Part shown: piece after piece, positions 52,584 through 64,000 of the stretch | Position numbering within the stretch: position 1 is the first letter of the stretch | Layout of the letters: each line of letters starts with the position of its first letter | Position numbers and translations under genes: made by a program | Origin: Corydoras sp. C115 | Lineage: Eukaryota > Chordata > Actinopteri > Siluriformes > Callichthyidae | Direction of reading: 5' to 3' | Assembly: GCA_019802505.1 (NCBI GenBank) | Contig: JAFMOC010000076.1 | Span: forward strand, 2,096,501 to 2,160,500 | Length of the DNA: 64,000 nucleotides | Notes under the pieces: generated by a model | The model's database searches: none | What the model saw: only the letters and a program-made list of their open reading frames with translations | What the model was told of the DNA's origin: nothing

Positions 52584-53855
52584 TATATATATATATATAC
52601 ACATACATACATACATATATACACACACACACACATACACACTAATGAGGATTAATGAGTCCTAGGATTTTGCTGTTCTTGCAGGTCAGAATTGCAACAA
52701 GTGCAAAAGTACTGAAACACACCCCTTAATTATTAGATTGAGGTGCTCCATTCAGTCCCATTTCCCAAGTGTATCAAATCAAGGACATAGCCAGTCATTT
52801 GGGTGACTGTTGCGCTATCATGACTTTGCAACTTTTTTTTATCAAATTAATACCAATATTTTTTTCTTGTACCCTGTACATATAACTACTTCATGTAATT
52901 TATTAATTCTCTAAACTGCATTTCCTAATTAGCATCCAGTTTATACCAAATTCTATCCTCAATTAAGTAAAGGGAGGGGCTACATCCAAGGCCATCTCAG
53001 GACAGACACTCACATACATAATTTCCAGTGTGTTAATTTCCTTTATCATAGTTTGATTGTTTTAGCCACATCAGCTTTTTGCAACTTTATCAACAGATAA
53101 CTTATTATATTCTTCTCTTAAGAGTAGCAGATCTCCCTGATTTGCACATCATCTACTTCAATTAACTTTGCTAATGTATTTATTTAAATGTAATATCTCA
53201 AGGATAGGTAATGGTTAGGCAAAACAGTCAAGTGATTAAATCAGCAATGTGATTTGATTCTGTATCTGTCTGTCTGTCTGTCTATTCTAATCTATCTATC
53301 CATCCATCCTTCCTTCCTCCCTCCTCCTCATCTTATCTTATCTCTAGATATAGTTATATATGCCCCTCCTCTTACCTGACCCCCTTGAACAACACCTTTC
53401 ACAGCATTCTTGTCTATGTCTTTTTTGTTTGTGTGCTAAAATGGTGGGGTTTTTTAAGTCCCCAAACTGTGCTTATGCTTATTATGTTTCATATTTCTTA
53501 CCCATCTCTAACTCATGGTGGTGGCGTGAATTATCGCAGTGGCTCCCTCTCTCTCTGTCTATGGAGAGGAGAAACAATCTATCAATTCTCTGTATGACCT
53601 AAATATATGGTGGAATTGACAATAAATCATCTTGTATATATAGATATAGATATAGCATCAAATCACCTGGCTGTTTCCCCTAACCATTACCCACCCCTGT
53701 AATTTTATATTCACTTTATCCTGTATACATACCCTCATTGAACATGTCTATACAGAACAAACCTGTCTCTGGAATGTTACTATTTCTAGTCTTTTCTAGT
53801 CTCTGGAACGTTAGTCTTTCTAGTCTTCTCTAGTGTTCTGAGGGTTTTGGTAAGT
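52584..53855. other. Intron-like sequence with simple repeats
   Basis: Contains (TCTG)n and (ATCT)n tracts at 53265-53345 and otherwise unique AT-rich sequence. No exon was supported. Confidence 0.45.
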
Positions 53856-53868
53856 GCAGTTAGGTTCA

Positions 53869-54106
53869 TCCATCCTTCCATCCATCCATTATCTTCCGCT
53901 TTATCCTATATTAGATACACCCAGGACAGGGCGCCAATCCATCGCTGGGCACACACTCACTCACACAGACATGCACATGTACACATTCTATATGGGGCAA
54001 TTTGGAGAACTCAATTGACTTGATCCATGTTTTTGGACTGTGAGAGGAAACCGGAGAACCTGGAGGAAACCCACCCAGATGGGGATTCGAACCGGGAACT
54101 GCCGCC
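53869..54106 (-). mobile_element. tRNA-headed SINE with internal deletions
   Basis: Perfect 13-bp duplication GCAGTTAGGTTCA (53856-53868 and 54107-54119). Two blocks are missing: the CCATGCCCATCCAGGGG part and the region between box B and the head. Confidence 0.92.
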
Positions 54107-54880
54107 GCAGTTAGGTTCAACTGAGTAATTACTTTTCTTTGCCAGCAAATTCACAAATGAGTTATATATCAAATAATTTAGCTAGCAGAAATTAGTCATA
54201 GCAATTTATTTCAAGGTTAAAAGGTAAATATCAAATACAAAAGCTAATTGTAAGACCTTAATTATATGATCATGCAATAATAGTGACAACTTGTATGTAC
54301 AAAATGTTATTTTGTAAACCACACAATGCAATAGAATATGCTGTGATATTTTCTACTGTACAACTCACACAAAGCTTTAAGAAGGATTTATTGTCTTAAA
54401 TCAAGCATGTGTCTTTTTTATTTATTCCGAGAGTAAAATCTAGATCAGTCTTTTGAGATATGCTTTACTGAACACAGAATTGTAGTCTTCCTCATGTCTA
54501 CTACTAAAACAAATGACAATACAAGATATAAAGCTAAAAAAGAGAGTTAGATTAAATAAATGTATACATCTGTATATGCTTCTATGCTTTGTGTCCAGCA
54601 TTTTACTTTATAACTTGTAACTAATGCCCAATGCATGGTGTGTGTTGTATGATGTATGTATGTGAGTAAGTGCAATGAACGGGAAGTAGATTGCAGAAAA
54701 GGTCAAGTGTTATCTGCTCTGACAGTTGTAGTTTGTCAAAACAGATGAGGATTTAATAGGATATACACAGGACTGAATGCTACTGTGGTTTATGCCTAAA
54801 ATCTAATCAGCTATAGAGATAGTCACAATAGCAAACAGTAGGTCAGTGATATTAATTACCAACACATGCTACAAATGTGC

Positions 54881-54883
<3 letters not shown>

Positions 54884-54945
<62 letters not shown>

Positions 54946-54950
54946 ACATT
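54884..54950. repeat. (CA)n microsatellite
   Basis: About 66 bp of CA/AC repeats. Confidence 0.95.
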
Positions 54951-55073
54951 CTAATGCACAACCTTCATAAACACAAGCATGTGATCTTCATTAGTCGACC
55001 CTGGGAATTAGACAACCCTTTATGAAATAATCTGTAGTTAGGAAACCTACTACTTTATTCATATCCATCTTAC

Positions 55074-55362
55074 CCATCTGTCTCCTCCTTGCGATGTTCT
55101 CATCAGCTCTGTCACACAAACACATTCGTCCCAGCGGAGCCTAAGCTTGTCTTTTTCCACTTGTCTATTGGCTTCATTATATCTTTCTTCAATCTCAGTC
55201 ACTAAGGACTGTGCATCCCCCTCTTCCAACAACAAAGCTTTCCCATGTGAGCTTGCTACTCTTGCTTTTCCTCTCTCTTTCTCTCCTCTCTCTCTCCCTC
55301 CTCTCGCTCTCTCTCTCTCTCTCTCTCTTTCTCTCACTTCCTCACAGATTTCTGTTTTGCAA
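55074..55362 (-). CDS. Candidate exon of unknown status
   Basis: A minus-strand open frame ends at a very good donor (AGATGG|GTAAGA, last base 55074) in phase 0, which would join in frame to the 51423 exon. A possible acceptor is TTTTTGCAAAACAG near 55363. The frame starts in a GA-rich simple repeat (ERERER), then reads LVTEIEERYNEANRQVEKDK and LRLRWDE. It does not match the EEILK-type sequence expected before MTHSWP in AFF proteins. It could be a lineage-specific or alternative exon, or chance. Confidence 0.25.
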
Positions 55363-55374
55363 AAACTATGCTAT

Positions 55375-58338
55375 TCATATTACAACCTGTCATCCATAAT
55401 GATTTCCATGTGCCTTTACATGACTTTATATAATCAAATTAATTATCCAGTGATCCTTTATTTTTTAAATCAACTTGGCTATTTTGAGTGTTACTGTACA
55501 TTTTTATTTTCTATGTAAGGAAATGAATAATACTGAAACACCCTAATTCAGGCAACCCACACAAACAAACACCGCAGAAAAAAACCACACAAACAGATGC
55601 ACATATGTAGATACCAGTTAATAAGTTTGTGTGCAAGGTGAGTGTTGGGTTCTGGTTGCACGCAGCAAGGTGCAAAGAACTACACACCTATAGTATTTGT
55701 GCATCACACATACAGCCCACATACAGTCTCAACCACTCATGTCAGGTTTATGTCAATTAATCAGAAGTTAAAAATCAAATGTACATTTCATTTCTAATGT
55801 ACTGTATGCACACATGTAAAATAAAATATAGACATGGCCCTAAAATACATACAATATAGATGTATGAAAAATAGTACATGTGTTTTTCCACAATTCCAGT
55901 ATCTTATTTTACCCCTAAAGAAAATGAATTTGCCCTATTAATTAATCAGTGTTTTAGAATTGACCTTTATTTATCCATCCTTATAATACTAAATACATAT
56001 AGACCAAAGATAAGTGCAGTTTGCTTTTAGCCTTAATTACAGTGTACCAGACCTACATGCTTGTGGTATCAGGGAAAAAGAATCCATTAAATCATTTTAA
56101 TACTAAATGATATCCTTTTTTATTATTTAGTACATTCAGATACTTAGCTGACATTAAAGTTACTATATAAAGTTGCTTAAGCTTCAATGGTAAGAACAAT
56201 CAAGATGATAATGATATGAAACAACCCCAGATCATAGCATCACCACAATAGTTTAAATGGCAACCATTTTTCAGTTAAAATGCCTTCTCTTTGACATGCC
56301 GTAGGATTAATATTATTCATTATTCATAGATTTGCCAGATTTTTTTCCCCATAGACAATAGATATATTAGAGGCTTTCCTGTTGTTTTTTAAAAGATGCA
56401 GTTCCTGTAACATGTCACATGTCACATTTGAAGCTTTTATGTGTTCATTAAAAAGTATATAAATATAGGACAAGGAAAGCTAGAAAATAACACTTTTGAT
56501 TCAACTGCACCTTTTAAGTTGATTTATGTGATTTAAAATTAAAGAATGAATAATTCACACATCTACATCACCTTCTTGTTGTAATTTTTGCACCTACACT
56601 GTTATTCTTTTAAGCTTCCTGTTCCTCTACTTCAGTTACAACTGTTTAATTAGAAAGATGATGGTAAGTTCAACAGGAGGGTAAAAATAGAGATGAGCTA
56701 TTATTCTGAAATTGAATGCTAACTGTAATTAATATACAGTCACAAAAAGGATAAAAAAATCATTAAACTTCTGCAAAAATAAAGCTACAAGAGAAGAAAT
56801 AAACAATAACAAATAACAAATATCAAATTTATACCATGAAAAGGGTTTTAAATTTGTAGCTGTTTTTCTAAAAAAACAAAGGCTTTTCAGTAAAAGACAT
56901 CATCATAATAACAGCAAATGTTTCTCTATAATCCCCAAATGCTCCTCCGTATTTATGAAATCATCACACATGCAAGTCACCCATGCTGTATATACTGATG
57001 CACGCATATACCATGACAGATGTTGGTATTTGCACCTATTGATGATAATAGTTCATATGATCTGTGGAATAACAAAATCTTAGGCCTAGAGAACCTGTCA
57101 AAGTTTGTGAATAGGAATAATGAATGCCCTTCATTTGGTATAATAGTTTTGTTCAAGAATGATCGAGTTTCAGGTTCTTGATGGAGCAGTAAAATGTGTT
57201 AGATGTCATCTGTTCACCTGGGTCCATGTAGTCGTTTTTATCACAGTGGCAAAACAGTTTTGCTTGCAATTCCATTGTGATTTTGTGATTGCTACACCAC
57301 TCCATTTTTCAAAGGTGGCGCTTTCTGCTTTGTATTTAATACCTGACAGGTTAATGCTCACAGGCTGTTTCTGGTCTTTCATTCATCAATCATATAAAAG
57401 GGTTCTAAGATTCCACCAACAATGATTTAAACGGAACCATAATATTAATCTTAGTATGTGAGTATGTGATAAGAAAAAATAGAAATTATACATCTATCAA
57501 TCCTAACAGCATCAATAGACAGACATCTTAACTGTCTGTGTTAAGGCTAATGACAGGGATGACTTTGACTTTTGCCAATTTCTCAGCAATGTTGCCATGA
57601 CACTATTGTCAGTGTATTAATAATGTATTTAATGTCTACACAATAAATCTTTCAGTAGTTACTGTTCATTTGCAGCCACTGGTCTTTCACTTTTGTTTTC
57701 AAGGGTGTAAAGAAATCTGATGCAATACAGATTCAGTGCTACTACTGAAAAATACTAGTGTTAGAGATTTTGCAGTAGATATTTATAGTGCTGCTTGTCA
57801 TAAGTGTAAAGAAATCTCAAACTATGCAAATGTTTGCTTAAGATAAGTATACTTTGTTAACTGTTCACTTGGAATTAAGCATGCATGAGCATCAAAAACA
57901 TTAGTTGTATTTCCATTAACCTACTTAGTGTGCAGTATTAAACAGAAAACTAAGAATTAAAGAGTGTATTATAGAGACACTCAGCCATCACAATATATGT
58001 TTAAATAAGACAATATTCTGCAGAATTGAAATGGTATTGTTTTATTAATTAAAGATGACATTTCAAATATAAATCATTTACATGTTCTATATTTTGTTCA
58101 TATACTATTTATTTCACAACTATATCTCGTTTGTTTAAGATCCTAAGCTCCTGGCATCCTAATTATAGATTTCATGATTAAGATTAACTTATTTAAAGAC
58201 TGAACTTTTTTGATTTAATATTCAGTCTGATATTTGTTTTTCATATGTAAGTTATGTAAGGGTTTTTGCATAACTAGTAAATTAAAATGCAACATTTTTC
58301 ACATTTTTTCTGTTGCATTTTCATAAATTCACATAAAG
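55375..58338. other. Intron-like AT-rich sequence
   Basis: About 3 kb with no exon, RNA gene or repeat that I can support. Short open frames are random. Confidence 0.45.
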
Positions 58339-58970
58339 TGTGCTAGATGTCTCAGTGGAAACCTGGATCATTTTTTTTTTATGTGTGGCTGATACAGTGC
58401 TATATCTGAGCACCAGTGGCACCAATACTATATGATTGTATCTGTACACTTTATGCTACTAAAGCAAATCTGCATCAAACACAGATTTACCATTTTCAGT
58501 TGTTTAGAGATACTGATGTGATTTACATCACTTCAACTATTACATTTTATGAACTATGGCTTTTGTGTAGTTATTTAAAAAATCTCAGATTCTTATAAAC
58601 ATTTTCAGATAATGTTTCAAATGCTGCCACCAACAAACAAGTGGTTGATAATTTACCACTCAGTGATCACATTCTGTGTACTCATGTGCTTATGGCATTG
58701 TTATTTATAGCTTTGTTCCTACACATTCTGATAATTAACAATCTGTAACAGTGCTGTAAAATCAGTGAAGCAACACATTAGAAACTATCTGAGTTTTTAA
58801 ACAGGTGGGACATTTGCCTAGCTCCATCTGAACTTTTCAATATTAACAAGGACTTCAAAACTACACACATGACTCATGTTCTGGACTTAAGTAATTACAG
58901 CATTAATGAGGAGTGTAATTCTACTAGTTCCAAAGCCAAATGTATAACACCATAAGCTTCAATTACACTA
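58339..58970 (+). repeat. Duplicated block, copy 1
   Basis: The ends of this 632-bp block (58339-58428 and 58748-58970) recur in copy 2 with very few changes. The middle 319 bp does not recur. Confidence 0.9.
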
Positions 58971-58979
58971 GATAGATAA

Positions 58980-59373
58980 TGTGCTAGATGTCTCAGTGGA
59001 AACCTGGATCATTTTTTTTTTTAATGTGTGGCTGATACAGTGCTATATCTGAGCACCAGTGGCACCAGTTTAAACGGCATAGAGAGACTGTTTTGGGTAA
59101 TAGTAGATCTGCTTCTTTTTGAGTGTGTGGCTCTTGATATCACTCTTCGCAACAGTGCTGTAAAATCAGTGAAGCAACACATTAGAAACTATCTGAGTTT
59201 TTAAACAGGTGGGACATTTGCCTAGCTCCATCTGAACTTTTCAATATTAACAAGCACTTCAAAACTACACACAAGACTCATGTTCTGGACTTAAGTAATT
59301 GTAGCATTAATGAGGAGTGTAATTCTACTAGTTCCGAAGCCAAATGTATAACATCATAAGCTTCAATTACACA
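58980..59373 (+). repeat. Duplicated block, copy 2
   Basis: Contains GTGCTAGATGTCTCAGTGGA and GTGCTGTAAAATCAGTGAAG as in copy 1. Its 85-bp middle (59067-59151) is unrelated to the middle of copy 1. Confidence 0.9.
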
Positions 59374-59569
59374 GGCCCAAACGTTATTTTTTCCAATCCA
59401 TTAACAAGCTGTCCTCATGCAAATCCTTTTCCTGTCTAAAAAATAGCTCAGCATTGCTGTTGTGTCTCGAAAGACGTATAAGTATGAGACAGAGAGGAAT
59501 ACTTATGCAATTAACTGCATGTGTTTTGATCACTTACTAATCCAAGCAGCTCTGCTCTGCTCCAGGAGA

Positions 59570-60430
59570 AACGCCTCTGGGGGGCTGCTGTGGTTACGCG
59601 CCCCTCCACCCTTCCTCAAACTCTTTTTTCTTTTCCAAGAAGGTTTTAATATTTGTTTGTATAAAGTTGCCGACATTAGTATGCACCGGCGCTGCCAGCT
59701 GATCAAGCAGGGGATGTCGGCTCTGCTCTGCGCGCTAGCCCTGAATCCAAAAGCGCGGCGAGAGACATGATTACGCACGGAGAGACGCACAGAGCAGAAC
59801 GCTGCAGTCCTGTAGAGACCGAGCAGAGGAAGTCTGAGTTTGAATGTTTGCATTTGAATATTTCATCTAATCAAGAGCGCGCCCAGGCCACAGAGCAAAA
59901 CCGAAAACACAAAGGATGCGCACTGCGCGTCTTCAACCGGAAAACACTTTCAACTGCCAAACGTGCGCTCAACTGCACAGCTCCATCCCCGCTGCTCGAA
60001 CCCATTCTGCATGACACACTAAACCCATTTGGTGCTTTAATAGAACTAATTCCAGGGCTGGAGAGCAAATTATATTGGTGTGTTGAAATGGTGTTGAAAG
60101 CTTAATATAGTTACACAACAGCAACACTGCAAAACCAAAAAGAGAGAGAGAGAAAAAGCATCATGTGCACTTACCTATAATAAGTACAGAAGCATGCAAA
60201 AACTCGTGCACGTTTCTTCTTTTTTCCAAAGACAGCACGCATGGTTCTAGAGTCAGTAATCCATTATTTGCCCGTGTGCTCGCTCCTGAAACACGTTAAA
60301 GAGCATCCGCGGCTCTGTGGGTCCGGGGAGCGCGCGCGTGGGGGGGGGGGGGGAGACATGTGACCTGCACTGATCCTGCGTGAACTCCTCCGGGTGCAGC
60401 ACTGTGGCATTACTACAAACAGAAAACAAC
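59570..60430 (-). promoter_or_regulatory. CpG-rich segment with a minus-strand donor (possible alternative promoter)
   Basis: CpG density rises sharply here. On the minus strand a strong donor TTATAG|GTAAGT has its last exon base at 60173. Upstream of it is an ATG at about 60241 with 22 open codons (MRAVFGKKKKRARVF...). This could be an alternative first exon of the aff3-like gene. The short frame ends in phase 2, which does not fit either candidate downstream exon, so it may be untranslated. Confidence 0.4.
60340..60355. repeat. G-rich run
   Basis: A run of 14 or so guanines next to GCGCGCGCG in the CpG-rich segment. Possible G-quadruplex. Confidence 0.6.
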
Positions 60431-60833
60431 ATCACAGGAGGAGGGAGCAAAACAACAACAACAACAACAACAACAACGTTTAGCTTTTCAGTCAAGCGAC
60501 CTGCAGTTTAAATGTCATCACTGTGGACAGGAATTTTGTCATGTTTTCTTCTGATGTAAACAGGGATCACAAAATCACTAAATCACTAAATAAATTAAAC
60601 CAAAGAACAGCAGATTGAGCAATAATAAACAGTGTTTTTTTTGTTTTGTTTTTTTGTTTTAAACTTTCATGGATTAATATAAGTGATATCTGGAATTAAA
60701 TTGCTGTACGTTCTGATCCAGTATAGGAGCACAAGAACAGCTGAGATCTGTTGCTGTTTACATCTGCATTTATCATGCTTCTTTAGTATGCCTAGTTAAA
60801 TCTGTCTGTTTTAAATATGTATGTAATAATATG

Positions 60834-61197
60834 GCGGCACGGTGGCTTAGTGGTTAGCACGTTCGCCTCTCAGCGCTAGGGATTCCGGTTCGAATCCCCA
60901 TCTGGGTGGAGTTTCCATGTTCTCCCCGTGTCTGCGTGGGTTTCCTCCGGGTTCTCCGGTTTCCTCCCACAGTCCAAAAACATGGATCAAGTCAATTGAA
61001 TTCTCAAAACTGCCCCATATAGAGTGTGTCTGTGTGAGTGAGTGTGTGCCCAGCGATGGATTGGCGCCCTGTCCTGGGTGTATCTGCCCAGCACCCGAGA
61101 TGTTCTCCCCTGGATGGGCATGGGGAACCCCACCGTGACCCTAATAGAGGATAAAGCGGTAGATAATGAATGAATGAATGAATGAATGAATGAATGA
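60834..61197 (+). mobile_element. tRNA-headed SINE, full length
   Basis: Perfect 13-bp duplication ATGTAATAATATG (60821-60833 and 61198-61210). The longest (GAAT)n tail in the window. Confidence 0.94.
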
Positions 61198-61210
61198 ATG
61201 TAATAATATG

Positions 61211-62390
61211 TAGTCACATCACAATACACTTTAGTGCTTTGAGTTAACTATTTTTTTCAAACAACTGGACCTACATGCTGTAGACTGATGCAAAATTTAG
61301 TTTTTAATTTGTGAAGCTTCTATCATGATTTGGAGCTGTGTTCTACATGTGGCACTAGCAATGCTGTCGAGATTAAGAGACAATGGATTCCACAAAATAA
61401 GAGCATGTCCTGGAGCCAAATGTTAACCTGGTCTAAACTGATGATTAAATAGTTACATGGTTTACAAGAGTTATTTTTACAACACAAATCAAGAGTGAAA
61501 GTGTGGCTGAACTATATTTCTCCTTGCTATTGTTTTGTCTAAATGTTAGTAAAAGGTTTTTAGGTTTACATGTTTATCAGATTCACTTATCAAGTCATAA
61601 TGATTGTTACTGTTCACAGTACTTTCAATACTCTCATGGTCTGATTGGAGGTTTCAGTATGAAGGGACAGCCCAAACTATTTAATAAAAAGCCTGGACTA
61701 TATTTTTAATAAGACTCTATTTAATACATTAAAATTATAAAAGATGCTTACAGAATCAATTGTTTTAATGTATGTTCCCTTAATGTGTGCCTTTCATTTA
61801 ACTCTATGTATTTATATTAAAGTACTATTGGTATTTTACACATGAATGTGGCATAACAAGTAACAATATAATTATAAATAAAAAAATAAATAGGAAAGGC
61901 AGACTGAAATAGCGTTGGTGTAAATGCTCAATGTTTTTTTTTTTTTTTTTTTTTGCTGTTTTGAAATAACTAACAACATGTTAAATTACTATGTATGCAA
62001 TTGTAGAAAAAATGATAAAATAAAATCATTCAGACTCAAAAGGAGAAATTTGGATGGTTTTCTTATATAGAGCACTATAAATAACATAGTTTAACAAATT
62101 AATATTACATTTACATTTCATTAATTAATCAACCTCTGTCTTCTGTCCCTTAACTTATCATAAATTACCAAATGTAGTTTCGAGTTTTGCCTTTATACTC
62201 TTTTGAATTTCTTGCCTATTGACTGGTCTTTGCTTTTTTTGTCATGGTTTCACAAATCAAACAGGGGCATGAGCTGCTCTTATACATTATTCACTCTGCT
62301 GAGCAGAAAAGAGAGTCACATCTGAAGAGAAAAAGTATCACACTGAAACTAAGACTGAATGCGTGGGTAGCTGAGAATAGGTTACGAGAG
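61211..62390. other. Intron-like or intergenic AT-rich sequence
   Basis: No exon or repeat recognised, apart from a T run at 61935-61954. Confidence 0.4.
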
Positions 62391-62395
62391 GGAAT

Positions 62396-62532
<137 letters not shown>

Positions 62533-62875
62533 AATACTTCAAATATATTTAAAGAAACATAAAAAGTGCACATTGGGTTAATGGGATAAAACATGCACAA
62601 TTGTGATTATGATGCATTTGCGCCAGACTGTTTTAAACCAGTTGTTTACTAGCTGTAAAAAACAACATTATCAATAATATAACAGTCTCTTAGTATAATA
62701 CATGCAAGAGACTTGTATAAAGCAATGCACAATAATATTTAAAAAAAATTCAACCATCACATTTATATAAAAATGAATTACATTTTGAATGCAAGGTGCA
62801 CTCAATGAAGTGAGATTAATGAAGAACATAAAAAGACCTCAGAATGTGTGTGAGGAGGAAGTCTTTGCATGAGCT

Positions 62876-62943
62876 CTCTTAGTTACAGCTCCTGGTGATG
62901 CCCGAGCTGCGGGAGTACAAGTAGTCCCGTGGCATGCCTGCAA
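62876..62943. other. Short GC-rich segment with terminal-exon-like frames on both strands
   Basis: On the minus strand an AG at about 62942 (TGTATTGCAG) precedes MPRDYLYSRSSGITRSCN and a TAA stop. On the plus strand TCTCTTAGTTACAG (ending 62889) precedes LLVMPELREYK and a TAG stop. GC content is much higher than the flanks. I do not recognise either peptide. It may be a terminal exon of a neighbouring gene or a conserved non-coding element. Confidence 0.25.
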
Positions 62944-63100
62944 TACATGATATTTTGAACGCCTAACCTCCCCAGTGCTGCCTTTCTCACCTCAACACCC
63001 TGGAGAAGGGCTCTCAACCTCTACTGGTATCCATGGTGACCCTACGGGACCTTAGATTCCTCTAGGTATCTGATCAGGTGATGCATTAAAAAGAGACTGT

Positions 63101-64000
63101 GGGTAAACTGTAGTAATCTGTGAACCTATTCAAGTTTGGAAGGTAGTGACTCAAAATACTCTTTGTGTTTTTAACACGTGTGCCTCATGTAAGTAGCGAT
63201 ATAAAAAAACAAAAAACATTTCCTTTTTGGTTGCATCTTTGACTAGTGCTAATTTAACCTCTGGTATAAAATTATATTTAAGCATTATTGTCTGCATTGT
63301 AATTATTTTTATTCTTCCTAATTGCTATACTTTAACCAAATGGTGTGACCAAATGGTCTTTTGCCAGAACATTCAGGTATCTTATTTATTTATTTATTTA
63401 TTTATTATTTTTTAGATTGTATCTGGTTGTTTTTCTCTTTCTTTACTTTCTTTCTCATCATGACTGTTTTTGTAATGATATTTTTATAAAGTGTCCAAAT
63501 TAAGAAAGCTTTAAATTGTTATCTGGTATAATAATGATGTAGTGGAAATTCATTATGTATTCTATTTTATTAATATTTTGGTGTTAGTGTGACATTTACA
63601 AAACTTCTCTACTTAACCTTGGAGGAAAAGTGAAGTTTGATATGATGAGATGGAATGTGTTTGGAGGATGTTATTTCATAAAAGCAGGTGCATTGGGAGT
63701 GGGGTAAGAAAGATTCAGGGTTGAAGCCTCAAACCTCCCCTATCCGGATGCGAACAGGTTGTAAAGGGTTGGAGCCCATATATGGTATAACTTCCTCTAC
63801 CTGTGTTTTTTTTAAGTATCTGTTGTTCTTACATTATTATTGGACAGAAACTGTATTATCTATTTTTCTATTGGCTGTGTTTCGTATGAATACTGAGGCT
63901 GAGCAGTCTTGAGCTCATAAGCTTGCAATAACCTCCATTAGGTTGTTTGTCTGGTTTCTCGATTTGCAAATCTTATTAAATCATTTTTTTTACTTTAACT
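63101..64000. other. Right-end AT-rich sequence
   Basis: Includes a (TTTA)n tract at 63383-63408. No gene or repeat family recognised. Confidence 0.4.

Noticed and set aside
59462..60105. Two consecutive plus-strand frames across the CpG-rich segment
   Set aside because: No recognisable domain or splice signals; open frames are expected in CpG-rich DNA.

Overview
This window is vertebrate nuclear DNA, most likely from a teleost fish. Coding sequence is split into short exons with GT/AG borders. CpG-rich promoters sit in an AT-rich background. Fish-type repeats are dense: a tRNA-headed SINE in about 25 copies, a second SINE with a LINE-like tail, Tc1/mariner, hAT miniature elements, a Ty3/gypsy-type remnant, and long TA and CA microsatellites. 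Nothing bacterial or viral was found. The species cannot be fixed from the sequence alone.

Layout: three genes lie on the minus strand, so they read from right to left. (1) About 1.4-5.9 kb is the 5' part of zmym2. One N-terminal coding exon is present, with a CpG-rich promoter and probable untranslated first exon near 5.7 kb; the MYM zinc-finger exons lie beyond the left edge. (2) 10.5-26.7 kb is a complete mphosph8 gene (MPP8, the H3K9me3-reading subunit of the HUSH silencing complex). Fourteen coding exons join in frame into a 941-residue protein with an N-terminal chromodomain, a long charged middle, ankyrin repeats and a conserved C-terminal domain. (3) 31.1-51.4 kb is the C-terminal part of an AF4/FMR2-family gene, closest to AFF3 (or AFF2). 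Seventeen exons join in frame into 1163 residues, including one 1953-bp exon. Its N-terminal exons are not visible and probably lie beyond 64 kb. The stretch 51.4-64 kb is mostly intron-like, with a CpG-rich segment at 59.6-60.4 kb that may be an alternative promoter.

The mphosph8-zmym2 order and orientation match the human 13q12 neighbourhood. The products are chromatin and transcription factors: MPP8 reads H3K9me3 and silences retroelements, ZMYM2 works with LSD1/CoREST-type repressors, and AFF proteins are super-elongation-complex scaffolds.

The most unusual structures are made of repeats. At 26.9-29.9 kb one SINE copy is split by two different hAT-type elements, each with a perfect 8-bp target duplication. 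One of these carries five head-to-tail copies of the same SINE family, separated by copies of the SINE's own target-site duplication. mphosph8 intron 1 holds an inverted repeat with arms of about 720 bp plus a 374-bp tandem repeat. mphosph8 intron 8 holds a nearly complete Tc1/mariner element whose transposase is broken by a one-base frameshift and whose second and third catalytic residues have the spacing of a DD36E element. I found no convincing new gene system.
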